Assembly (NCBI RefSeq): GCF_002341865.1
Contig: NZ_DDOV01000013.1
Location: forward strand, 61,140-83,041
Reading direction: 5' to 3'
Length of the DNA stretch: 21,902 nt
Source of the DNA: Clostridium sp. UBA2485
Lineage (GTDB): Bacteria; Bacillota; Clostridia; Clostridiales; Clostridiaceae
Position 1 is the stretch's first letter. Each line of letters opens with the position of its first letter. Position numbers and translations under genes: made by a program. This document shows, piece after piece, positions 1 to 8,387 of this stretch. The notes below the pieces were generated by a model, which worked only from the letters and a program-made list of their open reading frames with translations, did not search any database and had not been told where the DNA came from.

Positions 1-25
1 TGAAGAATTTATCAGTATAAAATAA
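1..25 (+). CDS. 3' end of an unidentified gene (partial)
   Basis: The first 25 bases read in one frame as YEEFISIK followed by TAA, directly before a strong terminator, so this looks like the tail of a plus-strand gene that starts outside the window. The same 22 bases recur at 5089-5110 at the end of a decayed reading frame. The family is not recognisable from eight residues. Its place at an island next to ssrA makes an integration or mobility function possible, but that is inference only. Confidence 0.5.
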
Positions 26-58
26 AAAAGTTCACCATATTTCTATGGTGAATTTTTT
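24..58. terminator. Bidirectional intrinsic terminator
   Basis: A 9-bp perfect stem (31-39 with 44-52, loop TTTC) is flanked by an A-run on the left and a T-run on the right, so it can stop transcription from both sides. It would end the partial plus-strand gene at the left edge and the minus-strand P63C gene. Confidence 0.85.
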
Positions 59-112
59 ATTCTATAATAGAGACAAAACGCAATAGGAGAAATTCACTAA
101 TTATATTTAAAT

Positions 113-1234
113 CTATAAATTTATTTTTAATTGTAATTCATCTTTAAAGTCATTATGCATTTTCTCTAAAACATCTAATCTATCTTTAAATACCCTAGGA
201 AATTTATTCTTAAATTCTTGAATATCGTCACACATTTCCATAAACATAATTATTCTATCAATATAACTATCAACCTCATCTATTCCAGTCTCTGTTAGAC
301 GTTCATAATATTTATCAGCCCTATAAGCTTTTTTTGAATTTTTACTAACCTTTATTGGAGTTTCTATCTTTAATTTATCTAAAACACCTGGTGGCAACAT
401 TCCATATACATATGTATTAGTAAATGTTCCTACATAGGATGGTCTTGCACTCGATGTAGGGTCATAATTCCAATTATGAAGTCTAAATATCTCCTTATAA
501 TATTTTTTAGGAAATATTCCTCCCCATTTTGTCAAATCTTCAGATACATATCCATCTAATAGTCTTTGTAGCGCATTTACTTCTCTCTCATACTGATAAC
601 CTGTAGCTTCATCAATTAATCCTGTAATGCCTATTTTAGCTAATGCCCTAATAAGTATTTTGGCTCTTTCTAAATTAGATAATTGTTTGGCAACAATCTC
701 ACCTTCTGCTTCTGCATCTAAATATACTTCACAAATTAAAGGTATTATTTCAGCATTGTATCCTGTGACAATTCTTCCTTTCATAGATACATATTCAATA
801 ACCTTAGATTTCTCTAACAACTCATCACTAGCATGTTTTGCTAAATTTTTGCCTCCTATTATTGAAGGATATCCCTCTACTCTTACTAATCCTTTTCTTG
901 GTCTTTCAAATGCCTGAAATAAAGCAGTTTGAGTTATCATTCTTCTCTTGTCATCAAGTACAGCACATTCTACTTCTGCCCCTGCAAGACTTAAGATTCC
1001 TTCATTTATAGCTTGTGGGATTTTCTTAGCTGAATACTCTTCTTTTATAAAATTTAGATTATCTATCACAAAATTTTTATACATTTTACTAATAATTAAA
1101 CCATTATTGCTAGAAATTGCATAGTCCACCGTCTTATCTTTATAATAAATAATTCCCTTTTCCTTGGAATCATTTAATTTGTGAGGATTTTCTAAAAAAG
1201 ATATCCCTTTTGTTTTGTAAAATAAATCTTCCAT
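113..1234 (-). CDS. P63C domain-containing protein
   Basis: This is a 373-residue soluble protein with no signal peptide or membrane segment. Residues about 200-290 match the P63C domain, a family common in phages and mobile elements with no established biochemical role. The visible core is the GITGLIDEATGYQYER stretch near residue 201, followed by a WGGIFPKKYY segment and a YGMLPPGVL segment near 277. I place the start at 1234 because AGGAGGG lies five bases upstream. A TTG 27 bases further upstream is open in frame but has no comparable site. The gene lies about 260 bases downstream of the HerA gene on the same strand and ends at the bidirectional terminator at the left edge. It may be cargo of the same island, but nothing shows it works with SIR2-HerA. 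Family is confident, function unknown. Confidence 0.85.
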   Translation of the reverse strand: MEDLFYKTKGISFLENPHKLNDSKEKGIIYYKDKTVDYAISSNNGLIISKMYKNFVIDNLNFIKEEYSAKKIPQAINEGILSLAGAEVECAVLDDKRRMITQTALFQAFERPRKGLVRVEGYPSIIGGKNLAKHASDELLEKSKVIEYVSMKGRIVTGYNAEIIPLICEVYLDAEAEGEIVAKQLSNLERAKILIRALAKIGITGLIDEATGYQYEREVNALQRLLDGYVSEDLTKWGGIFPKKYYKEIFRLHNWNYDPTSSARPSYVGTFTNTYVYGMLPPGVLDKLKIETPIKVSKNSKKAYRADKYYERLTETGIDEVDSYIDRIIMFMEMCDDIQEFKNKFPRVFKDRLDVLEKMHNDFKDELQLKINL

Positions 1235-1492
1235 ACTTCCCTCCTGTTTGGTCTTTAACAAAGCTGGTCCATATGACCACCTTTGATATTGACCATATTA
1301 CTATAAGAAGACTTAATTTTCAACTCATTAATTAAATTAACTAAAATAAGCTCAAATAATATACTACTTCACTAAAAATAATTTTAACGAAAGAAAAAAC
1401 TAAATTATACTAACCTATGTAACACAACCAATGATCTTATACATTAATTATGAATAGATACTTTGTACACTTATCTTTTATTCTGGCATTAG

Positions 1493-3334
1493 CTATCTCC
1501 ATAATTTGGCCAAATCTATAGTCTGACTATCTGGCTGCTTATCTTTATCAAGTAAATCAATCTGTACAACTACAGGAAAATTTAAAGCTGTCCCTGTGAT
1601 TATGCATGCACCTTGTGGAAGTATTGGTATCGTTTCATAAGATGAGTGGTCAAGAAATGCAATAGTTTTACTTATTGCCTTAATATCTTCGTTATTAACT
1701 AATCTATGTAAGAAATAATTGTGCAACTGAGATATAAGCGTAGGGGAAATATCTGATGGTCTCTGGCTAGTTATTGTAAGAAATACACCAAATTTACGAC
1801 CTTCCTTAATAATTTCTTCAAATACCTCAAGTCTATAATCCTTCCATACATTGCTCTCTCTTTCAGAAACTTGCGAGAGTATATTATGTGCCTCATCAAT
1901 GATTATATGTAAAGTGTTTGCTCCTTTTTCAGATTTTTTTTGTTTATCATAATTTTGCTTACATACAATCATTGGCAATATTTTTCTCATAGTTATATTA
2001 ACATCGACTAGGGAGATAACTTCAATATTGCTTTGTTGAGTTGACGTCTCGGCAATAGTGAATACCTTTTGTATATCATTAAACCTCGATTGAACTCTCT
2101 TTACAAGTGGAGCAATATGCTCATCGACACTATACCCATAAATAATCTCAAATAAATACTGATACTTTATCATATAACTAAATATATCGAAGTAGTTTAG
2201 TGAATTAATCATTTTGAAATTATTTGCTGTAATTTTATTAAGAATATTTTTAATTGGTTTATACTCTAAAAATTCATTATGATCATTAAAAAATGTACTT
2301 TCTTTAGGAACATATAATTTTTCTTGTTTCTTATGATAACCAATTTTATTAAAAGCACTTTCAACATCCTTATCGTTAATGTTGAAACCTGAACAAATTA
2401 AATCAACAAAATAACCTTTATACTGACTATACTTATCCCCTATTTCATATAATTTTTTAACTAAATCTAAAATTGACAACGATATTTCATTCTTTAAATT
2501 TGTAATATTATCAGTTGAAGAAATTTCCTTGCACTTTTTTATAACTCGTCTTATAAATGGTTTTTGAGTTTTATCAGTAGCCTCTGCTATAATCGACCAA
2601 AATTCCTCATCAAAAATATATTCTTTCTCAATAGGATATTTATTATTTGACTCTTTGTTTGTTGATAAGTTATATATCATTTTATTACTTGTTATAACTC
2701 TTTTATTAGTATATTCTCCATTGAAATCTAAAATTAAAAATCTACTTTTACTAAAGAAACTAGAATTTCCAGAATACCTATCAAATAGTTCAGTATATAA
2801 ACGGGCAAGTGTATTTGACTTACCACTCCCAGTATTTCCAAATATACCAATATGACTTGCAAATATTTTATTAATATCAAGCTGTAAACAATATTTTTCA
2901 TAACCAAGGATATTACCAACTTTTATAGCTTTTGATGAATCCTGAAAAAATACAAATATTTTTTGTATCTCATTCTCACTTAAAATATACGCGCTGTTTG
3001 ATATTAATGGCATATCCGAAATGCCATGTTTAAAATTATTTTTACGATCTAAATATCCTACAATACTTACCTCTACAATCCTTTCAAAGCCTTCTTCTTT
3101 TCGAGCATAGTCATTTTTATTGCTTGGAAGCTCTCTTATATACTCGCCTTCTATTCTACCAATGATTCTTATATATCCTTTAGATATTTTTATAAAGCTT
3201 CCAACAGAAATATTTCTAATCATATTTCCGTTATATAACAACATTGAACTATTTTTATTACTGTATATTTTTATACGTACCTTTTGTCCCCTCACTTCTA
3301 TAACTTCACCAATGATAAGTATTTCATCATTCAT
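1493..3334 (-). CDS. HerA-like ATPase/translocase of a SIR2-HerA defence pair
   Basis: The 613-residue protein has the layout of HerA/DUF87 ATPases. An N-terminal beta-rich HAS-barrel-like segment (about 1-110) is followed by Walker A GNTGSGKS at 166-173, the HerA-typical LDFNGEY at 202-208, Walker B IIIDEAH at 477-483 and an arginine-finger-like TSQRPSDIS at 522-530. HerA proteins form hexameric DNA-translocating or scaffolding rings. When encoded beside a SIR2 NADase they make a known anti-phage system in which the two proteins form one complex. The ATG lies 18 bases after the SIR2 stop, with GGGGTGAG just upstream, so the two are cotranscribed and probably translationally coupled. A helical region of about 200 residues between the Walker motifs is an insertion typical of this class. 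The defence role is inferred from pairing and family. Confidence 0.9.
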   Translation of the reverse strand: MNDEILIIGEVIEVRGQKVRIKIYSNKNSSMLLYNGNMIRNISVGSFIKISKGYIRIIGRIEGEYIRELPSNKNDYARKEEGFERIVEVSIVGYLDRKNNFKHGISDMPLISNSAYILSENEIQKIFVFFQDSSKAIKVGNILGYEKYCLQLDINKIFASHIGIFGNTGSGKSNTLARLYTELFDRYSGNSSFFSKSRFLILDFNGEYTNKRVITSNKMIYNLSTNKESNNKYPIEKEYIFDEEFWSIIAEATDKTQKPFIRRVIKKCKEISSTDNITNLKNEISLSILDLVKKLYEIGDKYSQYKGYFVDLICSGFNINDKDVESAFNKIGYHKKQEKLYVPKESTFFNDHNEFLEYKPIKNILNKITANNFKMINSLNYFDIFSYMIKYQYLFEIIYGYSVDEHIAPLVKRVQSRFNDIQKVFTIAETSTQQSNIEVISLVDVNITMRKILPMIVCKQNYDKQKKSEKGANTLHIIIDEAHNILSQVSERESNVWKDYRLEVFEEIIKEGRKFGVFLTITSQRPSDISPTLISQLHNYFLHRLVNNEDIKAISKTIAFLDHSSYETIPILPQGACIITGTALNFPVVVQIDLLDKDKQPDSQTIDLAKLWR

Positions 3335-3352
3335 GTTCTCACCCCATTATTA

Positions 3353-4642
3353 TTAAAGTAAGATGCTTGAGAAAATTTCAGTAAGTTTCTCCAAATCGAT
3401 TACTTGTTTTATTCTATTATTTTTAGGTGCTGCTATTATTGAACTACCTGATTTATCTGAACAAATTTCCCCTGCAGCGGTAATTGCTTCTTCATTCATT
3501 CTTAATGTCTCATCTATTTCTAAATCATCAATCCCTATAATTGTTATATTTCTGAACCCATCAAATTTTTTCTTATAATCTTCAAATGCTTCTTTTCGAT
3601 ATGAGAAAATAATCATTTGTAATGTAGGATTGTTTAATGATCGCTGTGTGATTTCTAAAATATGTTCGTCTGCAAAGGAAAAACCAAAAACAAGAAGAGT
3701 ACTATTTTGTTTCTCTAATTCATTTGAATATACCCTTAATAATTCATAATAAGTTTTATTAAATACAGTATTATTAAATTTCTCTTTAGTTGGATTTACA
3801 ATTCTAAACTGCTCTTTATATTCATTTATAAAGCCTATACCTTCTGAATTAATATTACTCATATCAAGATTATATTCTTTCACTTTTTTCTGAAGTTTTA
3901 TATTCATTTCTTCAATTTTTTTTTCATTAATTTCATTAGTCTGTATTACTGAGAATTCTTTTGATAAATCATTATAAGGCTCAAATAATGATGAGTATTT
4001 GTTCTTAAAAATTATATTTGCACTTTCTATATTTTGATATCCCATCATATCATCATTACTTTTTACTTCCCAGGTGGTTGATCCGTGTAACTTAAATAGA
4101 TTAAACATTGGGAAATCAGATTCTTTGTCAGAAAATAGTGTACATTTCTTAATTATTCTATTGTAATTAGCTGTACAGAAATATGGATCAATTCTACCTA
4201 GAAATCCATCGTTATATTCGATTCTATTCTTCTCAAATGATATCTCTATAAAAGGATCATAATTTGTCGTAAATATATTTACCTTCTTGCGATAAACCGT
4301 GTTTCCTCTTTTCTCTATAAGATTAAATAATTCTCTTAAAAAGTAATGTGATTTTTCAAGCTTTTCATTGTCACTTATAACATCATTTATTGGATAAATA
4401 CAATCTGTGAAAAAACGCCATAATGTTATAGCTTCTAGAAATTTATAATCTTCATTATTTTTCTTTTGGAGAATTTCAAGAATTGATTCGATATTACCTA
4501 AAGTTTTTAGAATTCCTGCTGAGTAGCCTGCACCTATTAAGAAATTAATATTGGAGGACTCAAATATATTTTTCAAGTATTCTCTTATTTCATCGTTAAG
4601 CTTCTCTGATAAATTAGCAGATTTAATAAGCATTTCTTTCAT
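3353..4642 (-). CDS. SIR2-family NADase effector of a SIR2-HerA defence pair
   Basis: The 429-residue protein is a SIR2-like NAD-binding enzyme. It shows the Rossmann GAGYSAG at 37-43, TTNYD near 125-129 (NAD-pocket Asn and Asp), KLHGS at 184-188 with the likely catalytic His186, and GFSFADEH at 320-327. Bacterial SIR2 proteins of this kind degrade NAD+ on phage sensing and stop growth, rather than acting as deacetylases. All motifs are intact, so the enzyme should be active. It is the first gene of the pair and HerA follows after 18 bases. The start is uncertain: AGGGAG lies about 14 bases upstream of the ATG at 4642, and a second in-frame ATG exists at codon 4. The C-terminal region of about 60 residues after 365 has no recognised motif and may contact HerA. 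No membrane segments are seen. Confidence 0.9.
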   Translation of the reverse strand: MKEMLIKSANLSEKLNDEIREYLKNIFESSNINFLIGAGYSAGILKTLGNIESILEILQKKNNEDYKFLEAITLWRFFTDCIYPINDVISDNEKLEKSHYFLRELFNLIEKRGNTVYRKKVNIFTTNYDPFIEISFEKNRIEYNDGFLGRIDPYFCTANYNRIIKKCTLFSDKESDFPMFNLFKLHGSTTWEVKSNDDMMGYQNIESANIIFKNKYSSLFEPYNDLSKEFSVIQTNEINEKKIEEMNIKLQKKVKEYNLDMSNINSEGIGFINEYKEQFRIVNPTKEKFNNTVFNKTYYELLRVYSNELEKQNSTLLVFGFSFADEHILEITQRSLNNPTLQMIIFSYRKEAFEDYKKKFDGFRNITIIGIDDLEIDETLRMNEEAITAAGEICSDKSGSSIIAAPKNNRIKQVIDLEKLTEIFSSILL

Positions 4643-4957
4643 TTATACTCTCACAACTCCCTACCTTAATTGCATATAGCTAATAATTTTTATTATGTTT
4701 TCAATAACATGGATGTAAATAATTGAATTTACTTCTAAATTATAACATAATAATACATAATATATCACAATATTGTACCATCATTTAGCAAAATAATTAT
4801 ATAAATAAAGTTACATCTTGTTGATTATTCATTATATGATTTTTGTTATGTGTTTTTATTTATCAAAAAAGTACAGTCTCTAGCATAGAAGTCAAGAAAT
4901 TTATTTTATGCTTATAATCATAACCAAAGTAAATAATACGTTGCTTTTTTAAGTTAA
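4643..4957. other. AT-rich gene-poor stretch upstream of SIR2
   Basis: This stretch of about 315 bases should hold the promoter of the SIR2-HerA operon, but no clear -35/-10 pair stands out among the many AT-rich hexamers. I see no convincing reading frame or RNA gene. Confidence 0.4.
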
Positions 4958-5121
4958 ATCTCATCACTAGAACAAGCAATAGAAACAAAGGAAAAACTAT
5001 CAGAACTAATATTAAATAAGTATAAAGAAGTAACTCCCAGAAACGGTAGATGCAATTAGGAAATGAAGATTAATAAAGAAAGCTTTTATGAAGAATTTAT
5101 CAGTATAAAACAAAAAAATCC
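4958..5121 (+). pseudogene. Decayed 3' end of an unidentified gene
   Basis: From 4958 one frame reads SSLEQAIETKEKLSELILNK, then YKEVTP, and then breaks. If single-base insertions near 5035-5040, 5060 and 5068 are removed, it continues as ETVDAIRNEINKES and ends FYEEFISIK at about 5110. The last 22 bases (5089-5110) are identical to bases 1-22 at the left edge, where the same residues precede a stop. This is therefore a frameshifted relic of a gene family whose intact or less decayed copy lies just outside the window. Nothing upstream of 4958 could be joined to it. The family was not recognised. The charged helical composition fits the C-terminus of many regulators or recombinases. Confidence 0.6.
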
Positions 5122-5442
5122 ACTACATTTTAATATTTACTATATGTTTTAAATAAAAGAAGCTCTAAAAGTTATACTATATGTAATTAATGTGACTTCC
5201 ATGAAAATCTTAAAGATTTCAATGTTTGCAAAATTGTATGATATATAATTTCTTTGATTATATAAATATAATCCCCAAAACATACGATATTTCTCAATTT
5301 TAGTGTATTTCAAAAATTATCATATAAAATTCCGCCAAACTCACGTTAATTGATATTTCTTTTATCAAATAAAATGTTCAAGCTAATCATTCTCAACTTT
5401 CCCTTTTACATTTATTAATTTAATAATATAGACTTTGGCCAT
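5122..5442. other. Gene-poor stretch
   Basis: This AT-rich sequence has scattered stops in all frames. I see no gene, RNA or repeat here that I can support. Confidence 0.4.
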
Positions 5443-5520
5443 AAAAAATCCACAACATTCTGTCGTGGATTTCATAATGAAGACTAAGTGCAACTATTAG
5501 TGCTCCCGACTATTCTTTTA
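5443..5520. repeat. Possible strongly decayed copy of the tmRNA 3' end and terminator
   Basis: A terminator-like hairpin at 5446-5474 starts with the same ATAAAAAATCCACAA string as the ssrA terminator near 7821. It is followed after a deletion by TTAGTGCT and GACTATT, which resemble the intron 3' end that follows the ssrA 3' exon (7892-7909). The match is patchy and could be partly chance. It also works as the terminator just downstream of the KAP gene. Confidence 0.35.
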
Positions 5521-5581
5521 CCTACTCTCTCACCAATAATTTTTTTCTAATCAAATATGTTCATATTATTTTTATCTATTA

Positions 5582-7282
5582 CTAATATTCCTCAGGAGGA
5601 TTATTTTCATAATATTCCTCCTGAGCTTCAAATTGCATTTTCTGTTCTAATTCAGAATCAAACATCTCGTATTTTCTAATCTTTGTTATCTGCTTTTCAG
5701 CATTAATTCTCTTGCTGAAGAACTCAGAAATAATCTCACTATTTGTTCGATTGATTAAAGTACTTATCTTACTTTTTATCTCATTAGAGTAATTCATATT
5801 CAACTTGTTAAAATAATAGTCAAATATTTCTTCAAACTCTTCAATTCTTTTAATTTCATTGAACTTTGAAAGTTTAATAATCTCTTCATAATCTTTATTT
5901 TGCTTTGCTTCTTCATACTTACTATTAATAAATTGCTTAAATTTCTCTTCACACTTTTGATTCGTTTTTTCAATAAACGATCTTGTAATCTTATCACACT
6001 CAATTTCATTTCCATAATTATCAATGCTATTCCAATCCAAACAATTGAGTTTTTCATGCCTTGTATAATTTTCAGGTGAATATAATTCTATACAAATTTT
6101 AAATAATTTATTAACTGTACTCTGATCAATCCTTTTAACTTCATTTAAGGCACTAACTAATGAAATAACATTTCTTTGTTTCATAAAATAGTCTAAATCA
6201 CTATTTTTTATTTTTATATATATTTTATTTATTAACTCATCAAATTGATTCTCATTAAGCCTATATGCAGAGTATATACTTACAATATCTTTTCTTATTT
6301 CAGAGTTAGCTACAAAATATTCCCTAAATTCATCTCTTTCAATATCTTCATTTAGAAAAATTTTTTTTATAGTCTTATAGATATTAAATTTATCAAAATT
6401 CATAGAGTTCTTCTTTTTATCTTCACCAGGAAAATAATAATCATAAATAACAGCTTTACACATTTTAGCAATATCCTCTTCCAGACTGTATGGCTCTAAA
6501 CAGCTTTCTAACTTTATTATTAACTCTGCATATTTCATAAAAATCCTTAGGTTGCTAATTTTATTTGCTAAAATCGTTTTGCCATTCAAACTTTTTCCAA
6601 ACGATATATTACCACTTAAATAAACATCAATTATTACATCTGTATTTTTAAATTTCATATTTTTTAGAATTGAACTTAATGTATGCCTATCGAAGCTATT
6701 AATTGTAATTATATTGTCTATAACTTTTTCCTTATATCTATTAAAAATTTCAGTATCACTTTTTTCTAGCTCATCTAAATTACCAACTATAATAACATTA
6801 AATTTACTTTTTGCTCTTTCAATCAATCCTAGTAAGTCCTTCATTTCTATCGAGTCTGATTTTCTTTCAATGTCATCAAAACAAATAATTTTATGCTTAT
6901 TCTCACTTAAATCACAAGGAATATCCTCTATTGAGAACGAATTAATATAATTTTCAATATTTATTCCTAAAAATTTTTCACTCACATCCTTCAATAAAGT
7001 CTTTGTTACTTTAGCAACACCATTTTCTTTATCCAAATTCTTAAATCCTGATAATGAATTAATTAGAATAGATTTTTCTATATCTTTAACTGAATTTTTT
7101 CCGAATACTGTTATATAAATGAATTCATATCTATCTTGATTTACAGAAAAATAATTTTGGATAAAGTGAGTTTTTCCGATTCCCCAAGCTCCATTAACTA
7201 ATATACATTGTTTATAGTTAATTCTTGTATTTTGATTACTGAATATTCTATTTAAAACCTTTTCCGCTTGTACATTATTCAT
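5582..7282 (-). CDS. KAP-family P-loop NTPase
   Basis: The 566-residue protein starts with a KAP-type NTPase domain: Walker A GAWGIGKT at 31-38, Walker B FDDIER at 135-140, then a GNLDELE segment that fits the sensor region of the family. The rest, about 230-566, is long, helical and charged, without a recognised domain, and ends in an acidic tail. KAP NTPases occur as components of several phage-defence systems and in signalling, usually with partner genes. Here no partner is adjacent, and I see no pair of membrane helices in the NTPase domain such as some KAP proteins have. I start it at 7282 because GGGGGA lies 6-7 bases upstream. An in-frame upstream ATG at 7333 lacks a good site. It stands alone between stretches that resemble decayed tmRNA ends, so it looks like a separately acquired cargo gene. 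A defence role is inference. Confidence 0.8.
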   Translation of the reverse strand: MNNVQAEKVLNRIFSNQNTRINYKQCILVNGAWGIGKTHFIQNYFSVNQDRYEFIYITVFGKNSVKDIEKSILINSLSGFKNLDKENGVAKVTKTLLKDVSEKFLGINIENYINSFSIEDIPCDLSENKHKIICFDDIERKSDSIEMKDLLGLIERAKSKFNVIIVGNLDELEKSDTEIFNRYKEKVIDNIITINSFDRHTLSSILKNMKFKNTDVIIDVYLSGNISFGKSLNGKTILANKISNLRIFMKYAELIIKLESCLEPYSLEEDIAKMCKAVIYDYYFPGEDKKKNSMNFDKFNIYKTIKKIFLNEDIERDEFREYFVANSEIRKDIVSIYSAYRLNENQFDELINKIYIKIKNSDLDYFMKQRNVISLVSALNEVKRIDQSTVNKLFKICIELYSPENYTRHEKLNCLDWNSIDNYGNEIECDKITRSFIEKTNQKCEEKFKQFINSKYEEAKQNKDYEEIIKLSKFNEIKRIEEFEEIFDYYFNKLNMNYSNEIKSKISTLINRTNSEIISEFFSKRINAEKQITKIRKYEMFDSELEQKMQFEAQEEYYENNPPEEY

Positions 7283-7474
7283 AACAATCCCCCAATAAAA
7301 TAATTCAACTATTGTTTTCCTAATATTATACATTTAATTATATCATTTTATCGAATTCATAATTAATATAATTATTACATTTCTAACTAAATGAATTCCT
7401 AAAAATTCTAGTCAAAGGCTTCTTTCGCGTTAGATTCTCCTAAAAGCTTATCATTTATTGTTCCATATATTAAT
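7283..7474. other. Upstream region of the KAP gene
   Basis: This stretch must hold the KAP gene promoter on the minus strand. It is too AT-rich for me to choose one hexamer pair. No other gene is seen. Confidence 0.35.
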
Positions 7475-7575
7475 AAATCCACGATAGCACTTAATTTGTA
7501 TTACTGTGAATTTCATAGTGGATGGATGAGATAAACCTTTCTCCATTATTTCTAATGATGCTTACTATATATTAA
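7475..7575. repeat. Decayed duplicate of the ssrA 3' end, terminator and intron end
   Basis: Bases 7543-7570 match 7882-7909, inside the ssrA group I intron, at 26 of 28 positions, including the P9-like hairpin with its GAAA loop. To the left, 7515-7535 aligns loosely with the 3' exon of tmRNA, and AAATCCAC at 7475 and GTGAATTTC at 7506 align with the arms of the ssrA terminator. Order and orientation are the same as in the real gene about 340 bases away. I read it as an old attachment-site copy left by integration at ssrA, degraded since. Confidence 0.75.
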
Positions 7576-7820
7576 ACCTAATTCTAATATAAATATCTTA
7601 GATTGTTACAAAATATTAAACTTGATAAAGCGAAGGCGAAACTAAAGTTATTTTCCATATAGACATTAGGAGCAGAATAGTTATACTTCTTAAGGCAAGA
7701 TTGGCTTTTAGAAGTATCTATTTCTGTGACAGTCGTAATGGAAAATCAATTTAGTGGAGCCGTAGCTTATGGTTTGGCAGTGAATTTAAAGATTACATAT
7801 ACTTTTATATTTAAAATAAA
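7576..7820. other. Gene-poor stretch between the ssrA relic and ssrA
   Basis: It contains one imperfect hairpin (about 7685-7720, arms ATACTTCT and AGAAGTAT) and a plus-strand frame of about 30 codons near 7738-7836. The frame runs into the ssrA terminator and has no convincing ribosome binding site. I support no gene here. Confidence 0.4.
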
Positions 7821-7852
7821 AAATCCACAATCTTAAAGATTGTGGATTTTTT
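7821..7852. terminator. ssrA intrinsic terminator (bidirectional)
   Basis: A perfect stem of at least 11 bp with arms AAATCCACAAT and ATTGTGGATTT is bounded by an A-run and a T-run. It ends transcription just four bases past the CCA of tmRNA on the minus strand and can also stop plus-strand transcripts. Confidence 0.9.
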
Positions 7853-7872
7853 CTATGGTGGAGGCGAGGGGA

Positions 7873-8149
7873 CACCCTCTTCCATTATTTCTAATGGTGC
7901 TGACTATATTTTGAACTTAATTCATCTTAAGCTCCTTGGCGTATTATGAAAGTTGTAGTTTAGTTTGTAACTTCCATCCTAGTACTTCTTGCTAACTTAG
8001 TTATTAGATTAGAAGCCTATAAGTCGATACAAGGCTGTTGAGTTTCCTCACATACCTCTCGGTATTGCCTTCACCGTCACGTGTTAAGGTTTCACCGATA
8101 AAGCCAAGTTTTCACTTTGAGATCACTCTCAAAGGCGACTCTTTTACGA
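7873..8149 (-). other. Group I intron in the T-loop of tmRNA
   Basis: Exon 1 ends with U at 8150. The exon bases CGAU plus intron UC (8153-8148) pair with GAGUCG (8141-8136) to form P1, with a U.G wobble exactly at the splice site. The intron ends with G at 7873, the expected omega-G, and exact excision restores T-loop TTCGATT between the T-stem arms. A P2-like hairpin with an 8-bp stem and GUGA loop lies at 8134-8115. The P7-type string ATATAGTC is at 7909-7902, and a P9-like hairpin CCATTA-GAAA-TAATGG is at 7897-7882. At 277 nt it has no room for a homing endonuclease, so it is not autonomously mobile. I did not fold the whole core. The tmRNA should depend on its self-splicing. Confidence 0.9.
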
Positions 8150-8357
8150 ATCGAACCCCTGTCCGAAAGCCATCACATCTAGGCATCTCCGAGTGCAGTT
8201 GGTATTTTAACATTCCCTCTAGTGAACCCCTACCAACCAGGTTTCACTTTCAGTAGCTTCATAATTTCCGTTTCTAAGTCAAAGCTTTCCTAGACTCGGT
8301 TCACCGCTGTCGACGCCCTATCCTAAGCCGCGGTACTCAAAGGTAGAACGTAGCAGA

Positions 8358-8387
8358 CTAAGCTGCTAATGCAAAATTATCTTCTGC
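8358..8387 (-). CDS. tmRNA proteolysis-tag reading frame
   Basis: The resume codon GCA at 8387-8385 is preceded by the usual ATAAAC context and opens the frame AEDNFALAA followed by TAG. With the alanine carried by tmRNA, the added tag is A-AEDNFALAA. It ends in the LAA that ClpXP-type proteases recognise. Confidence 0.95.
   Translation of the reverse strand, partial: AEDNFALAA

Noticed and set aside
1493..3334. HerA as a DNA-repair HerA-NurA pair
   Set aside because: No NurA nuclease is next to it. The immediate partner is a SIR2 protein.
7738..7836. Plus-strand frame of about 30 codons before the ssrA terminator
   Set aside because: It ends inside the terminator stem, lacks a ribosome binding site and resembles no known protein.
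7873..8149. An IStron or intron with transposase in ssrA
   Set aside because: The insert is only 277 bases, encodes no protein, and its ends fit a group I intron precisely.
8038..8256. A 72-codon plus-strand frame over ssrA
   Set aside because: It is antisense to the tmRNA and its intron, whose RNA structure explains the sequence. No ribosome binding site or coding character.
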